Below, in pieces: positions 8,484-16,171 of a stretch of DNA of 45,590 bases. This DNA comes from Solirubrobacteraceae bacterium (GTDB taxonomy: Bacteria; Actinomycetota; Thermoleophilia; Solirubrobacterales; Solirubrobacteraceae), in contig JAUJOF010000003.1 in NCBI GenBank assembly GCA_030447785.1, positions 35,814 through 81,403 on the forward strand, read 5' to 3'. Position 1 is the stretch's first letter. Each line of letters begins with the position of its first letter. A model generated the notes under the pieces. That model was not told the origin of the DNA, searched no databases, and worked only from the letters and a program-made list of their open reading frames with translations. The position numbers were made by a program, and so were the translations under genes.

Positions 8484-9389
8484 CTAGAGGACCTGCTCGG
8501 TGACGAGCGTGCGATGCAGGCCGCTGGCGGCGAGGCTGCCGCCGGCGATCGCGGCGGCGACGTTGCCCGCGCCCGCTGCGTCGCCGGCGGCGAACACGCC
8601 CGGGACGGACGTCGCGCCGAATGTGTCGGCGACGGCGATGCCCGTGCCGTTGGGCAGCTGGGTCGTCGCGATGCCGAGCCGGGCGGCGAGGTCATCGCGC
8701 GGCGCCATCGGCGCCAGCACGTGGAGCGCGTCGACCGCGAGCTCGTCGCCGTTGGCGAAGCGGACGAGCCCGGGCGCGACGGCCGCGACCGGCTGTTCGG
8801 TGGTCGGGACGCCGGCGGCGCGCAGCGCGTCGCGGTCCTGCGGCGCCAGCTCCCCGTCGGCGAGCACGACGAGGTCCTCGCTCCACGAGCGCAGCAGCGC
8901 CACCCGGTGCGCGGCCGCGGTCGCGCCGAGGATGGCGATCCGCCGGTCTCGATGTTCCCAGCCGTGGCAGTACGGGCAGGCGAACGCCGCCCCACCCCAC
9001 AGCTCCGCGAGGCCCGGCGTGTCGGGCACGGCGTAGCGCATGCCACCGGCCAGCAGCACGCGGCGGGCGGTGACGGCACCGCCGTCAGCGAGGGTCGCGT
9101 GGAACGCTGGCTCTGCGCCTTCGCCGGCGGCCGGCTCGATCCGGGTCACGAGGCCCGAGCGCAGCTCGACCGCCGGGAGCGAAGCGAGCTGCGCGCGGCC
9201 GGCGGCGTAGAGCTGTCGGGGGCTCGTGCCGTCCTGGCCGAGCAGGCCGCCGATCGCGGGCGCCGTGCGGTTGCTCGGCTCACCCGCGTCCACGACGAGC
9301 GTGCGCACCCGCGCCCGACCGAGCACGAGCGCGGCGGAGAGGCCGGCGGCCGCGCCGCCGACGACGAGGGCGTCGATGTCCGTGTCCAT
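8484..9389 (-). CDS. Thioredoxin-reductase-like FAD/NAD(P) disulfide oxidoreductase
   Basis: 301 residues from ATG 9389; a GTG at 9407 would add six residues. Residues 7-20 hold the FAD-binding VVGGAAAGLSAA motif, residues 138-141 hold the redox Cys pair ACPYCHG (thioredoxin reductases have CATC), and near the C-terminus GVFAAGDAAGAGN is the second FAD motif. Cytoplasmic NADPH-dependent disulfide reduction is expected; partners could be a thioredoxin or a small dithiol. A decayed relative lies at 10362-10769, and both are divergent from an XRE-type reading frame. The small cupin gene follows at 17 nt. Confidence 0.9.
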   Translation of the reverse strand: MDTDIDALVVGGAAAGLSAALVLGRARVRTLVVDAGEPSNRTAPAIGGLLGQDGTSPRQLYAAGRAQLASLPAVELRSGLVTRIEPAAGEGAEPAFHATLADGGAVTARRVLLAGGMRYAVPDTPGLAELWGGAAFACPYCHGWEHRDRRIAILGATAAAHRVALLRSWSEDLVVLADGELAPQDRDALRAAGVPTTEQPVAAVAPGLVRFANGDELAVDALHVLAPMAPRDDLAARLGIATTQLPNGTGIAVADTFGATSVPGVFAAGDAAGAGNVAAAIAGGSLAASGLHRTLVTEQVL

Positions 9390-9430
9390 GCCTCCCAGGG
9401 TGCCCACAGGGTCCCCGTACGACAAGTTAG

Positions 9431-9447
9431 GTTGCCAAGATGGCAAC
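9431..9447. promoter_or_regulatory. Dyad GTTGCCA-aga-TGGCAAC in the divergent promoter region
   Basis: Perfect 7-bp arms, 3-nt spacer, overlapping the ATG at 9440 of the degenerate XRE frame and 41 nt upstream of the reductase start. It holds the same position as the dyad at 10798-10817 in the related module, suggesting an operator. Confidence 0.5.
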
Positions 9448-9660
9448 GCACTCGGCCGACGAGCGGACCCGCAGGCGCCTGCGCGAGCAGGGCGGCATGT
9501 CGCTGGAGGAGGTCGGCCGGCACGGGACCGTCTTGCCGTCGCGGTGCGAGTTCCTGCTCGGACAGAGCAGGCCGTCGTGCCATACGGCGAGCTCGAGGCA
9601 GGGCGGCGACGGCGGCCGGCCCGTGCCGAGTGCTCGGCGCCGGCCGACGCGATCGATGAG
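9440..9660 (+). pseudogene. Possible degenerate XRE-type regulator fragment
   Basis: The ATG at 9440 opens a frame reading ERTRRRLREQGGMSLEEVGR, which resembles the start of the helix-turn-helix of the intact XRE-cupin regulator at 10816 (VRRRLRELRTEAGLTLAEVA). After that, similarity is lost in this frame; a GELEAGRRRR stretch in another frame may be the end of the domain. The position, divergent from a thioredoxin-reductase-like gene, mirrors the intact module. The call rests mainly on that context. Confidence 0.3.
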
Positions 9661-10365
9661 TCACGAGCCGCTGCTGCGAGGCGGCTGCTCGACCGGTCGC
9701 GGACGCGTACCGTTCTCATCGCGCTCGCGCGCCGTCACCCCTCGTCGCCGTCGAAGCGCGATGACGTTGTCGCGAACGGTCGCCTGCTCGCCGAGAGGGC
9801 CGGTCATCTGGCGCTCCGGCGATCCGAGGCACTCCGTGTCCCAGGCTCGCAGGTCGAGCTCGAGCCGAGCCAGGGCTTGCTCGGGCGTCGGGAATCGCCG
9901 CCCGCGGTGTCGTTCCGAGGCCCATGGGGGCACGGAGGCGTGCTCGACGATCAGCAGCAAGCCGCGCTCCGCGAGGGCGCCGGCCGCCGCGCGCAGCACC
10001 TCGGTACGCGGCAGCGCGACGGGCGACTGGAGGAACTGGGCGGAGACGAGGTCGAACGTGCCGGCGGGAAACGAGCGGCCGAGGTCGTGCTGCTCGACGC
10101 TGACGCGATCCTCGACGCCCGCGGCCGCCGCGGCGGCGGCGGTTCGCTCGAGCGCGGTGGCCGACACGTCGACGGCGGAGACGTTCCAGCCGCGGCAGGC
10201 GAGCCAGACCGCGTCGCCGCCCTCGCCGCAGCCGAGGTCGAGCGCGCGACCAGGGGCGAGCGGCGCAACGACGTCGACGAGCCGGACGTTGGCCCGGCCG
10301 CTCCACATCCGCTCGTGCGAGCGGTAGCGCTCCTCCCAGAAGCGCTCGGCCTCGGTTGCGGTCAT
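9661..10365 (-). CDS. Class I SAM-dependent methyltransferase
   Basis: 234 residues from ATG 10365. The SAM-binding core is clear: ALDLGCGEGGDAVWLA (motif I), VSAVDVSATALERT (acidic strand-2 end), EQHDLG (motif II) and FDLVSAQFLQSP (motif IV region). The N-terminal FWEERYRSHERMWSGR is common in small-molecule methyltransferases of the TehB/UbiE sort. Its start overlaps the stop of the thioredoxin-reductase-like remnant by 4 nt (ATGA). Some actinobacteria carry a fused oxidoreductase-methyltransferase, so this gene was probably translationally coupled to that partner. Thiol or metalloid methylation is possible but unproven. Confidence 0.88.
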   Translation of the reverse strand: MTATEAERFWEERYRSHERMWSGRANVRLVDVVAPLAPGRALDLGCGEGGDAVWLACRGWNVSAVDVSATALERTAAAAAAAGVEDRVSVEQHDLGRSFPAGTFDLVSAQFLQSPVALPRTEVLRAAAGALAERGLLLIVEHASVPPWASERHRGRRFPTPEQALARLELDLRAWDTECLGSPERQMTGPLGEQATVRDNVIALRRRRGVTARERDENGTRPRPVEQPPRSSGS

Positions 10366-10769
10366 CGGTGCACGCCCGCCGGTGCGCGGCCGCTGCGCTC
10401 CGCCACCGCGCCGCCGGCGACGTGGCCGGGCTCGACGAGCGCCGCGCCGAGCTGCTCGGTCAGCGGGGAGCGCTGGTGCAGCGACACGGGCACGAGCGTC
10501 ACGTCGTCGCAACGGCGGGCGGCCGTGACCTCGCCGTGGCGAAGCTTCACCGACGGACAGGAGCCGAGGTCACCGCGCCCCAAGGCGTGGAAGGCGTTTC
10601 GGCGAGTTGCCGTCCTGGCCGAGCAGGCCGCCGATGCCCTCGGCCGGACGATTGCTCTGCCGGCCGGCGTCGACGACAAGCGTCTGCTGACGCGCGCGCC
10701 CCAGCACGAGCGCGCGCTCAGCCCCGCCGCGCCTGCGCCGACAACGATGCAGTCCCAAGCAGATTCCAT
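10362..10769 (-). pseudogene. Thioredoxin-reductase-like gene remnant, frameshifted and internally deleted
   Basis: The ATG at 10769 opens DCIVVGAGAAGLSA (FAD motif). A frame change gives ALVLGRARQQTLVVDAGRQS and EGIGGLLGQDGNSP, closely matching the intact enzyme at 8484-9389 (AIGGLLGQDGTSP). The chain then jumps to VSLHQRSPLTEQLGAALVE, which resembles the C-terminal quarter of such enzymes, so the Cys pair and NAD domain are lost. The stop overlaps the methyltransferase start (ATGA). This is a decayed partner of the methyltransferase. Confidence 0.72.
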
Positions 10770-10797
10770 GTCCCGACCCTGGCACGTACCGCGCGAT

Positions 10798-10817
10798 ATG
10801 ACAACATGCTTTGTCAT
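10798..10817. promoter_or_regulatory. Operator-like dyad ATGACAA-N6-TTGTCAT
   Basis: Perfect 7-bp arms with a 6-nt spacer, A/T-rich against the background. It overlaps the XRE-cupin ATG (10816) and sits 28 nt upstream of the divergent reductase remnant. Autoregulation by the XRE protein is likely (inference). Confidence 0.6.
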
Positions 10818-11403
10818 GACGGCAAAGCAGCACACCCAAGAAGAGCCCGTTGACGTCCGCGTCCGCCGACGGCTGCGAGAGCTTCGCACCGAGGCCGGCC
10901 TGACCCTCGCCGAGGTCGCCGAGCGGGCCAACATCGACCTCTCGACGCTCAGCCGGCTGGAAGCCGGCAAGCGCCGGCTCGCGCTCGACCACCTCCCCGC
11001 GCTGGCGGCCGCGCTCGGTGTGCGCGCGGACGACCTGCTCGGCGTCCGGCCGCCGCAGGACCCGCGCATACGCCCCCAGCCGCGTCGCTGCGACGGGATG
11101 ACGATGTGGCCGCTGACCCGGCGCGGCTCGACCGGCGGCCTGCACGCCTACAAGATCGCCATCAGCGCTCGGAAGACGAAGCCGCCCGCCGAGCTTCCCG
11201 TGCACGAGGGCCACGACTGGCTCTACGTCCTCAGCGGTCGTCTGCGCCTGCTGCTGGGCGAGGCCGACCACGTGATCGAGGCGGGCGAGGCCGTCGAGTT
11301 CACGACGTGGACGCCGCACTGGTTCGGCGCGGTCGACGGTCCGGTCGAGCTACTCATGATTGTCGGCCCCCAGGGCGAGCGCGTGCACCTGCACGATGCG
11401 TAG
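10816..11403 (+). CDS. XRE-family regulator with C-terminal cupin sensor domain
   Basis: 195 residues. Residues ~17-70 form a helix-turn-helix of the Cro/CI type (LRTEAGLTLAEVAERANIDL, then STLSRLEAGKRR). After a short linker, residues ~115-195 form a cupin: ELPVHEGHDWLYVLSGRLRL and later EFTTWTPHWFGAVDG supply His residues typical of the effector pocket. HTH-cupin proteins bind operators and are tuned by a small ligand or metal. The gene is divergent from the thioredoxin-reductase-like remnant, and a strong dyad covers its start codon, so it probably represses itself and that operon. Confidence 0.92.
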   Translation: MTAKQHTQEEPVDVRVRRRLRELRTEAGLTLAEVAERANIDLSTLSRLEAGKRRLALDHLPALAAALGVRADDLLGVRPPQDPRIRPQPRRCDGMTMWPLTRRGSTGGLHAYKIAISARKTKPPAELPVHEGHDWLYVLSGRLRLLLGEADHVIEAGEAVEFTTWTPHWFGAVDGPVELLMIVGPQGERVHLHDA

Positions 11404-11505
11404 GGACGTCACGCGGCGTCCGCGGCCGGCGTAGCGCGGGTGCCGCGCTGGGGCCGCAGGAGGAGCACGACGAGCAGCAGCTGGCAGGCGCGGACCGCCG
11501 GCCGG

Positions 11506-12252
11506 TCAGGCGCGTCCGGTGATGAAGACCATGGAGCCCTCGCGGTGGAGCGTCACGTCCGACAGCTCGGCCCGGGCGGCGGCCAGGAGCTCCATCGCGC
11601 GGCGGGGCGCGGCCGCCTCGCCGGTGCGGTGCAGCAGGGCCAGGCATCGCCGGCCGATCGTCGTCTCGGCGACCAGGGAGGTGGCGTAGAGGGTGCCCTG
11701 GGGGGCGAGCTGGGCGCGCAGGGCCCCCAGCGCCCCGGCCAGATCCTCGAAGAGGTGCAGCGCGCCGTGGCAGGCCACCGTGGTGAACGAGCCCGGGACG
11801 AAGGGAAGATCGAAGAGATCGGCCTGCAGCAGGACGGGCGACGGGTGATCGCCTCCGTCCAGGCGCTGCGCAGCGCGTTGGAGCATCCCCGTCGAGCGGT
11901 CGACCAACACCACCGGTCGTGCGCTGTCACCGTAGACCGAGGCGGTGAAGACGGCGCTGCCACAGGCCACGTCAAGCAGGGGTCCCTCGCCGGCTCGCAC
12001 CGCGCGTTGCGCGAACGCGGCGTAGGCCCGCGGTGAGCTTCCCCACACCAGGCGGTTGTAGAGCCGACTGCCCACCAGACGGTCGTAGGTCGCGGCACGC
12101 CGGTCGTAGGCCCCGTCGCCGCGATCGTCTGCCGGCAGCGCCGAGAGCACGTGGTCTGGGATACGTCGCAGACCACGGTCTGGCAACAGGCGCTCGGCGA
12201 GCAGCGCGTTCGCGCCCGCCGTGTTGCCCTTCCAGCCCTCCTGCTGGGTCAT
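11506..12252 (-). CDS. Class I SAM-dependent methyltransferase
   Basis: 248 residues. Motif I is GPLLDVACGSAVFTASVYG, followed by VVLVDRSTGMLQRAAQRL (motif after strand 2), LLQADLFDLPFVPGSFTTV and ACHGALHLFEDLAGALGALR, the usual UbiE/Methyltransf_11 order. The N-terminus carries ~45 extra residues (NALLAERLLPDRGLRRIPDH, then GAYDRRAATYDRLVGSRLYN). The substrate cannot be told. It is transcribed divergently from the acetyltransferase gene. Starts other than the ATG at 12252 are possible, but this one keeps the full N-terminal helix. Confidence 0.88.
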   Translation of the reverse strand: MTQQEGWKGNTAGANALLAERLLPDRGLRRIPDHVLSALPADDRGDGAYDRRAATYDRLVGSRLYNRLVWGSSPRAYAAFAQRAVRAGEGPLLDVACGSAVFTASVYGDSARPVVLVDRSTGMLQRAAQRLDGGDHPSPVLLQADLFDLPFVPGSFTTVACHGALHLFEDLAGALGALRAQLAPQGTLYATSLVAETTIGRRCLALLHRTGEAAAPRRAMELLAAARAELSDVTLHREGSMVFITGRA

Positions 12253-12263
12253 GCGAGCGATTG

Positions 12264-12288
12264 TGGCGCCTCAGGGCGCGAGGCGCCA
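12264..12288. promoter_or_regulatory. Dyad TGGCGCC-N11-GGCGCCA between divergent genes
   Basis: Perfect 7-bp arms in the 46-nt gap between the methyltransferase and acetyltransferase starts. It could be a shared operator. The sequence is GC-only apart from the ends, so chance symmetry is not excluded. Confidence 0.35.
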
Positions 12289-12298
12289 TCCTCTCGCC

Positions 12299-12934
12299 AT
12301 GGGCGCCTGGCCGCGACTGACCGAGCGGATCGAGGGCGAGCTCGTCGTCGTCGAGCCGCTCGCGAGCGAGCACGAGGACGGCCTGTTCGCCGCCGGGCGG
12401 GCTTCCGGGGTGTGGACCTATCTGACGGGCTTTCCCAACGCGTGCGAGACGCCCGAGCGCTTCCATCGCTGGATGGAGGAGGCACTCTCGGCCGCGCAAG
12501 AGGGCACGGAGGGCGTCTGGGCCATCATCGATCGCCGCAGCGGCGCGCCGATCGGGAGCACCCGCTACCTGGCGCTGCGCCCCGAGCACCGCGGGCTCGA
12601 GATCGGCTGGACGTGGCTCGGTCGGCCCTGGTGGCGCACCGGGGCGAACGTCGAGACCAAGCTGCTGCTGCTGGGCCACGCCTTCGAGACGCTCGACTGC
12701 GAGCGCGTGGAGCTCAAGACCGACGCGCGCAACGCGCGCTCGCGTGCCGCCATGGAGGCGCTGCCCGCGCAGTTCGAGGGCATCCACCGCCGACACCGGA
12801 AGGTCCCTGGCGGCTGGCGCGACACGGCGTGGTACAGCGTGATCGCGTCCGAGTGGCCGAGCGTGCGCGGCGTGCTGCGAGAGCGCCTGGCGCGTCACGG
12901 CGTCGCGGCCTATCGCTTCTCCCGCAAAGCGTGA
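12299..12934 (+). CDS. GNAT-family N-acetyltransferase (RimJ/RimL type)
   Basis: 211 residues from ATG 12299. The fold is recognisable from LVVVEPLASEHEDGLFAAG at the N-terminus, IGSTRYLALRPEHRGLEIGW (strands 3-4), TWLGRPWWRTGANVETKLLL (acetyl-CoA pyrophosphate loop region) and CERVELKTDARNARSRAAME (strand 5 and helix), the typical RimJ/RimL pattern. These enzymes acetylate protein N-termini, amino acids or small amines in the cytoplasm. A CATCCT hexamer six nt before the ATG may be a weak -10 of a leaderless transcript. Confidence 0.9.
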   Translation: MGAWPRLTERIEGELVVVEPLASEHEDGLFAAGRASGVWTYLTGFPNACETPERFHRWMEEALSAAQEGTEGVWAIIDRRSGAPIGSTRYLALRPEHRGLEIGWTWLGRPWWRTGANVETKLLLLGHAFETLDCERVELKTDARNARSRAAMEALPAQFEGIHRRHRKVPGGWRDTAWYSVIASEWPSVRGVLRERLARHGVAAYRFSRKA

Positions 12935-13035
12935 CGTCGCATCATCGCGCGCGCTCGGACCGGTCCCGGAGTCGAGAGGACGCGCAGAGCTGCCCACCGA
13001 AAAGTCGAGCCTGCGCCGGTCGGCCGTCCGTGGCG

Positions 13036-13041
13036 TAGGAT
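13036..13041 (+). promoter_or_regulatory. -10 element TAGGAT, leaderless promoter
   Basis: TAGGAT ends 9 nt before the GTG start at 13051. There is no Shine-Dalgarno, so transcription probably begins at or next to the start codon. No -35 match is obvious. Confidence 0.55.
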
Positions 13042-13050
13042 CCGCCGACC

Positions 13051-14652
13051 GTGCGGGCGCGTGTGAGCTTCGTCGCCGGAGTGCTCGCCGCGCTGGTCGC
13101 GGCGCCCGCCGCGCATGCCGCGGCCACGCAGGAGACGATCCTCATGGACGACAACCGGCTGCTCTACCGCGGCGCCGCGGTGACCGATGTCACGCTGGCC
13201 GAGCTGCGCGCGCTGGGCGTGGATCGCGTGCGTGTCTCGGTGCACTGGGCCAACCTCGCCCCGCGCGCCCGCGCCCCCGCCCGTCCCGACGACCCCGCGG
13301 GCTACGACCCGGGGGTCTTCGACGCGCACGACCACCTGGTGCGCCAGGCCGCCCGGGAGGGCCTGGAGGTGCTGTTCAACGTCACCGGCGCCGCGCCGCG
13401 CTGGGCCGCCGGCCGGGCGCGCGGGCGCTTCGTCAATCGGACGTTCGCTCCCGATCCGCGCGCCTTCCACCACTTCGCCCGGATGGTCGGCCGTCGCTAC
13501 GACGGCACCTACCCCGACGAGAACCAGGGCGGCCGGCCGCTGCCGCGCGTGTCGGCCTGGTCGGTGTGGAACGAGCCCAACCACGGCGCCTTCCTGCAGC
13601 CGCAGTGGACCCGCGACGCGCAGCGGCGCTGGCGCCCGGCCTCCCCGGCGCGCTACCGCCGCCTGGCGCGCGCCGGCCTGAGCGGGCTGGCCGTCTCGGG
13701 CCACACCACCGCCAGCGACATCCTCCTGCTGGGAGAGACCTCCCCGCTGGGCAACGGAAGCCGGCGCGGGCGGACCCAGACCATCGCGCCCGCCGCCTTC
13801 CTGCGCGAGCTGCTGTGCCTGGACCGAAGGCTGCGCCCACTGCGCGGTGCGCGCGCCCGCCGCACCGGGTGCGACTTCGCGCGCCGCGGCGAGCTGGCCG
13901 TCAACGCCTACGCGCACCATCCCTACTCCATCGTCAGCCCACCGGCCACCAGCCGGCGCAACCGCGACGAGGTCTCGCTGGGCGACGTGCGCCGGCTGTA
14001 TCGCATCCTCGACGCCGCCGCGCGCGCCGGCCATCTCCCTGGGCGGCTGCCCGTGTGGGTCACCGAGTACGGCTGGCAGACGCCGCCCGACCCCTTCCGC
14101 GGCGTGGACCCCCTCGACGGGGCGCGCTGGTGGTCCCAGGCCGAGCGCCAGACGCGCGCCGACCCGCGCGTGGGCGCCCTGACCCAGTTCCTGCTGCTCG
14201 ACGACGAGCCCGACCGTGCCCAGCGTGCGGGCAGCAAGCCCTTCTGGCGCACCTGGCAGTCGGGCCTGCGCTACGCCGACGGCGCGCCCAAGCCTGCCTA
14301 TGACGCGTTCCGCCTGCCGCTGGTGGTGCCTGAGCGCACCCCGGCGGGCCGGCCCTTCACGCTGTGGGGGCTGGTCCGCCCCGCGGCCGGCCGGGACGGC
14401 GGCCTGCCGACCACCGTGCGCCTGCAGTTCCGCCCGCCGGGATCGGCGACGTGGCAGGAGGCCGGCGCGGTTCAGGTGTCCGCGCCCTCGGGCGTCTTCA
14501 CCGCCCGGCCCACCAGTCCCGGTCCGGGCACCTGGCGCTACCTGTGGACCGAGCCTGCGCCGGCCGCGCCGCCCCAGCGTCGCGGGCTGCTCTTCCCCCG
14601 GCCGGCGCCGCCGCCTCCCACGCACGCCTCGCAGGCGCTCGACACCCGCTGA
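13051..14652 (+). CDS. Secreted clan GH-A glycoside hydrolase-like protein
   Basis: 533 residues from GTG. Residues 1-24 are a signal peptide (VRARVSFVAGVLAALVAAP, then AHAA). The catalytic barrel shows DRVRVSVHWANLAPRA, then SAWSVWNEPNH with the presumed acid/base Glu near 175, and VWVTEYGWQT with the presumed nucleophile Glu near 339. This spacing fits a retaining GH5/GH39-like beta/alpha barrel. From ~430 a beta-rich domain (PFTLWGLVRPAAG, then TVRLQFRPPGSATWQE) resembles an Ig-like carbohydrate or surface module, and the tail is Pro-rich. The protein is probably exported to act on extracellular polysaccharide; the substrate is unknown. Confidence 0.85.
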   Translation: MRARVSFVAGVLAALVAAPAAHAAATQETILMDDNRLLYRGAAVTDVTLAELRALGVDRVRVSVHWANLAPRARAPARPDDPAGYDPGVFDAHDHLVRQAAREGLEVLFNVTGAAPRWAAGRARGRFVNRTFAPDPRAFHHFARMVGRRYDGTYPDENQGGRPLPRVSAWSVWNEPNHGAFLQPQWTRDAQRRWRPASPARYRRLARAGLSGLAVSGHTTASDILLLGETSPLGNGSRRGRTQTIAPAAFLRELLCLDRRLRPLRGARARRTGCDFARRGELAVNAYAHHPYSIVSPPATSRRNRDEVSLGDVRRLYRILDAAARAGHLPGRLPVWVTEYGWQTPPDPFRGVDPLDGARWWSQAERQTRADPRVGALTQFLLLDDEPDRAQRAGSKPFWRTWQSGLRYADGAPKPAYDAFRLPLVVPERTPAGRPFTLWGLVRPAAGRDGGLPTTVRLQFRPPGSATWQEAGAVQVSAPSGVFTARPTSPGPGTWRYLWTEPAPAAPPQRRGLLFPRPAPPPPTHASQALDTR

Positions 14653-14663
14653 ACGTGCCGGCG

Positions 14664-14680
14664 CTACCGCGCGGTAGGGT
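14664..14680 (+). promoter_or_regulatory. 14-bp perfect palindrome overlapping a leaderless -10 (TAGGGT)
   Basis: CTACCGCGCGGTAG (14664-14677) is perfectly self-complementary and overlaps TAGGGT (14675-14680), which ends 8 nt before the ATG at 14689. A repressor binding here would block the promoter. It could also act as a short hairpin after the glycosidase gene. Confidence 0.5.
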
Positions 14681-14688
14681 CCCGGACG

Positions 14689-15147
14689 ATGCAGCCCCAG
14701 CGCCTCAACGTCAGCGAGCTCGTCGCCCTCGCCGGCGGCGCGCTGCTGGCCGTCGGGGTGTTCCTGCCCTGGTACTCGCTCAGCGACAACCCCAACGCGA
14801 ACATCCAGGGCAGCACGGAGGGACCCTTCACGGGCTGGATGGTCCACGACATCCTGCGCTGGATCCTGGTCGTGGCCGCGATCGCCCCCTTCATCCTGGC
14901 CTACATCGTCCTGCGCGACCACACGCTCTCCTGGGCGCGCGGGGAGCTGACCGCGGTCATCGCCATCGCCGCCTTCGGCCTCGTGGCCTACAACGGTCTG
15001 CTCGACACGCCCGGCGAGCCGTCGGGCCAGATCTCCCTGGCCGTGGGCTTCTACATGGCCGTCGTGGGCACGCTTGCCATGATCGGCGGATCCGTCCTGC
15101 GCTCGGCCGAGAGCGGGCAACGACGCAGACCACCCGGCGTCCTGTGA
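14689..15147 (+). CDS. Hypothetical four-helix membrane protein
   Basis: 152 residues. Four hydrophobic segments: ELVALAGGALLAVGVFLPWY (10-30), ILRWILVVAAIAPFILAYIV (~62-82), LTAVIAIAAFGLVAYNGLL (~87-107) and SLAVGFYMAVVGTLAMIGGS (~117-136). The first is followed by the exported loop WYSLSDNPNANIQGSTEG. I know no assigned function for this layout. The stop overlaps the GTG of the fructose-bisphosphatase gene (GTGA), so the two are translationally coupled, although nothing in the sequence explains a functional link. Confidence 0.8.
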   Translation: MQPQRLNVSELVALAGGALLAVGVFLPWYSLSDNPNANIQGSTEGPFTGWMVHDILRWILVVAAIAPFILAYIVLRDHTLSWARGELTAVIAIAAFGLVAYNGLLDTPGEPSGQISLAVGFYMAVVGTLAMIGGSVLRSAESGQRRRPPGVL

Positions 15148-16166
15148 GCATCCACCCACACGAGATACCCGGCGACTTGGTCGACCGACCCGATCGCAAC
15201 CTCGCGCTCGAGCTCGTGCGCGTGACCGAGGCCGCCGCGCTGGCCGCCGCCCGCATGGTGGGCCGGGGCGAGAAGGAGGCGGCCGACCAGGCCGCCGTCG
15301 ACGCCATGCGCCTGGTGCTCGACACGGTGCGCATGGACGGCGTGGTGGTCATCGGCGAGGGCGAGAAGGACGAGGCGCCGATGCTCTACAACGGCGAGCG
15401 CATCGGCGACGGCAGCCACCCACACGTGGACATCGCCGTCGACCCCCTGGAGGGCACGACGCTGACGGCCAAGGGCATGCCCAGCGCGCTGAGCGTGATC
15501 GCGCTGAGCGAGCAGGGCTCCATGTTCGACCCCGGACCCTGCTATTACATGGAGAAGCTCGCCGGGGGCCCCGACGTGGCCCACGTGCTCGACCTCGACC
15601 GTCCGCTGGGCGAGACGCTGAGGCTGGTGGCCGAGGCCAAGGGGATCACGCTGGGCGACGTGCTGGTGGTCGTGCTGGACCGCCCGCGCCACGAGGAGGG
15701 CATCCGCGAGGTCCGCGAGGCCGGCGCGCGCGTGCGCCTCATCACCGACGGCGACGTCAGCGCCGCCCTGCAGGCGGTCACCACCGACGCCCCGGTGGAC
15801 CTGCTGTGGGGCATCGGAGGGACGCCCGAGGGCGTGATCTCCGCGGCCGCCATCAAGTGCCTGGGCGGCCAGCTCGTGGGGCGGCGGGGGCCGCGCGCCG
15901 CCGAGGCGCGCCGCGCGGCGCTCGACGCCGGCTATGACCTCGAGCGCCAGCTCACCGTCGACGACCTCGTGCGCTCGGAGGACTGCTTCTTCTCGGCCAC
16001 CGGGGTGACCGACGGCGACGTCCTGGAGGGCGTGCGCTATCAGGGCGCCCGAGGGGCCACCACGGAGTCGCTGGTGATGCGCGCTCGCTCGGGCACGGTG
16101 CGCCGGGTGCACGCCCGCCACGACCGCGCGAAGCTTCGGAGCGTCGCCGGGGAGCGCCTGGGCTGA
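15144..16166 (+). CDS. glpX: Fructose-1,6-bisphosphatase, class II
   Basis: 340 residues from GTG, overlapping the preceding stop by 4 nt. GlpX-type signatures are RNLALELVRVTEAAALAAAR near the N-terminus, VVIGEGEKDEAPML (metal site), HVDIAVDPLEGTTLTAKGMP (metal and phosphate binding), LWGIGGTPEGVISAAAIKC and a C-terminal EDCFFSATGVTDGD. The enzyme dephosphorylates fructose-1,6-bisphosphate in gluconeogenesis in the cytoplasm, and in actinobacteria this class is usually the only FBPase. The length is normal and all motifs are intact. The gene ends 5 nt from the convergent gene on the other strand. Confidence 0.96.
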   Translation: MSIHPHEIPGDLVDRPDRNLALELVRVTEAAALAAARMVGRGEKEAADQAAVDAMRLVLDTVRMDGVVVIGEGEKDEAPMLYNGERIGDGSHPHVDIAVDPLEGTTLTAKGMPSALSVIALSEQGSMFDPGPCYYMEKLAGGPDVAHVLDLDRPLGETLRLVAEAKGITLGDVLVVVLDRPRHEEGIREVREAGARVRLITDGDVSAALQAVTTDAPVDLLWGIGGTPEGVISAAAIKCLGGQLVGRRGPRAAEARRAALDAGYDLERQLTVDDLVRSEDCFFSATGVTDGDVLEGVRYQGARGATTESLVMRARSGTVRRVHARHDRAKLRSVAGERLG

Positions 16167-16171
16167 CGCGA

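Noticed and set aside
12910-15159. A 749-codon open frame on the minus strand opposite the glycosidase and the small membrane protein
   Set aside because: Its translation is low-complexity Arg/Gly/Ala/Val without motifs, and the plus strand carries a signal peptide, glycosidase active-site motifs and clear membrane helices. It is a high-GC antisense shadow.
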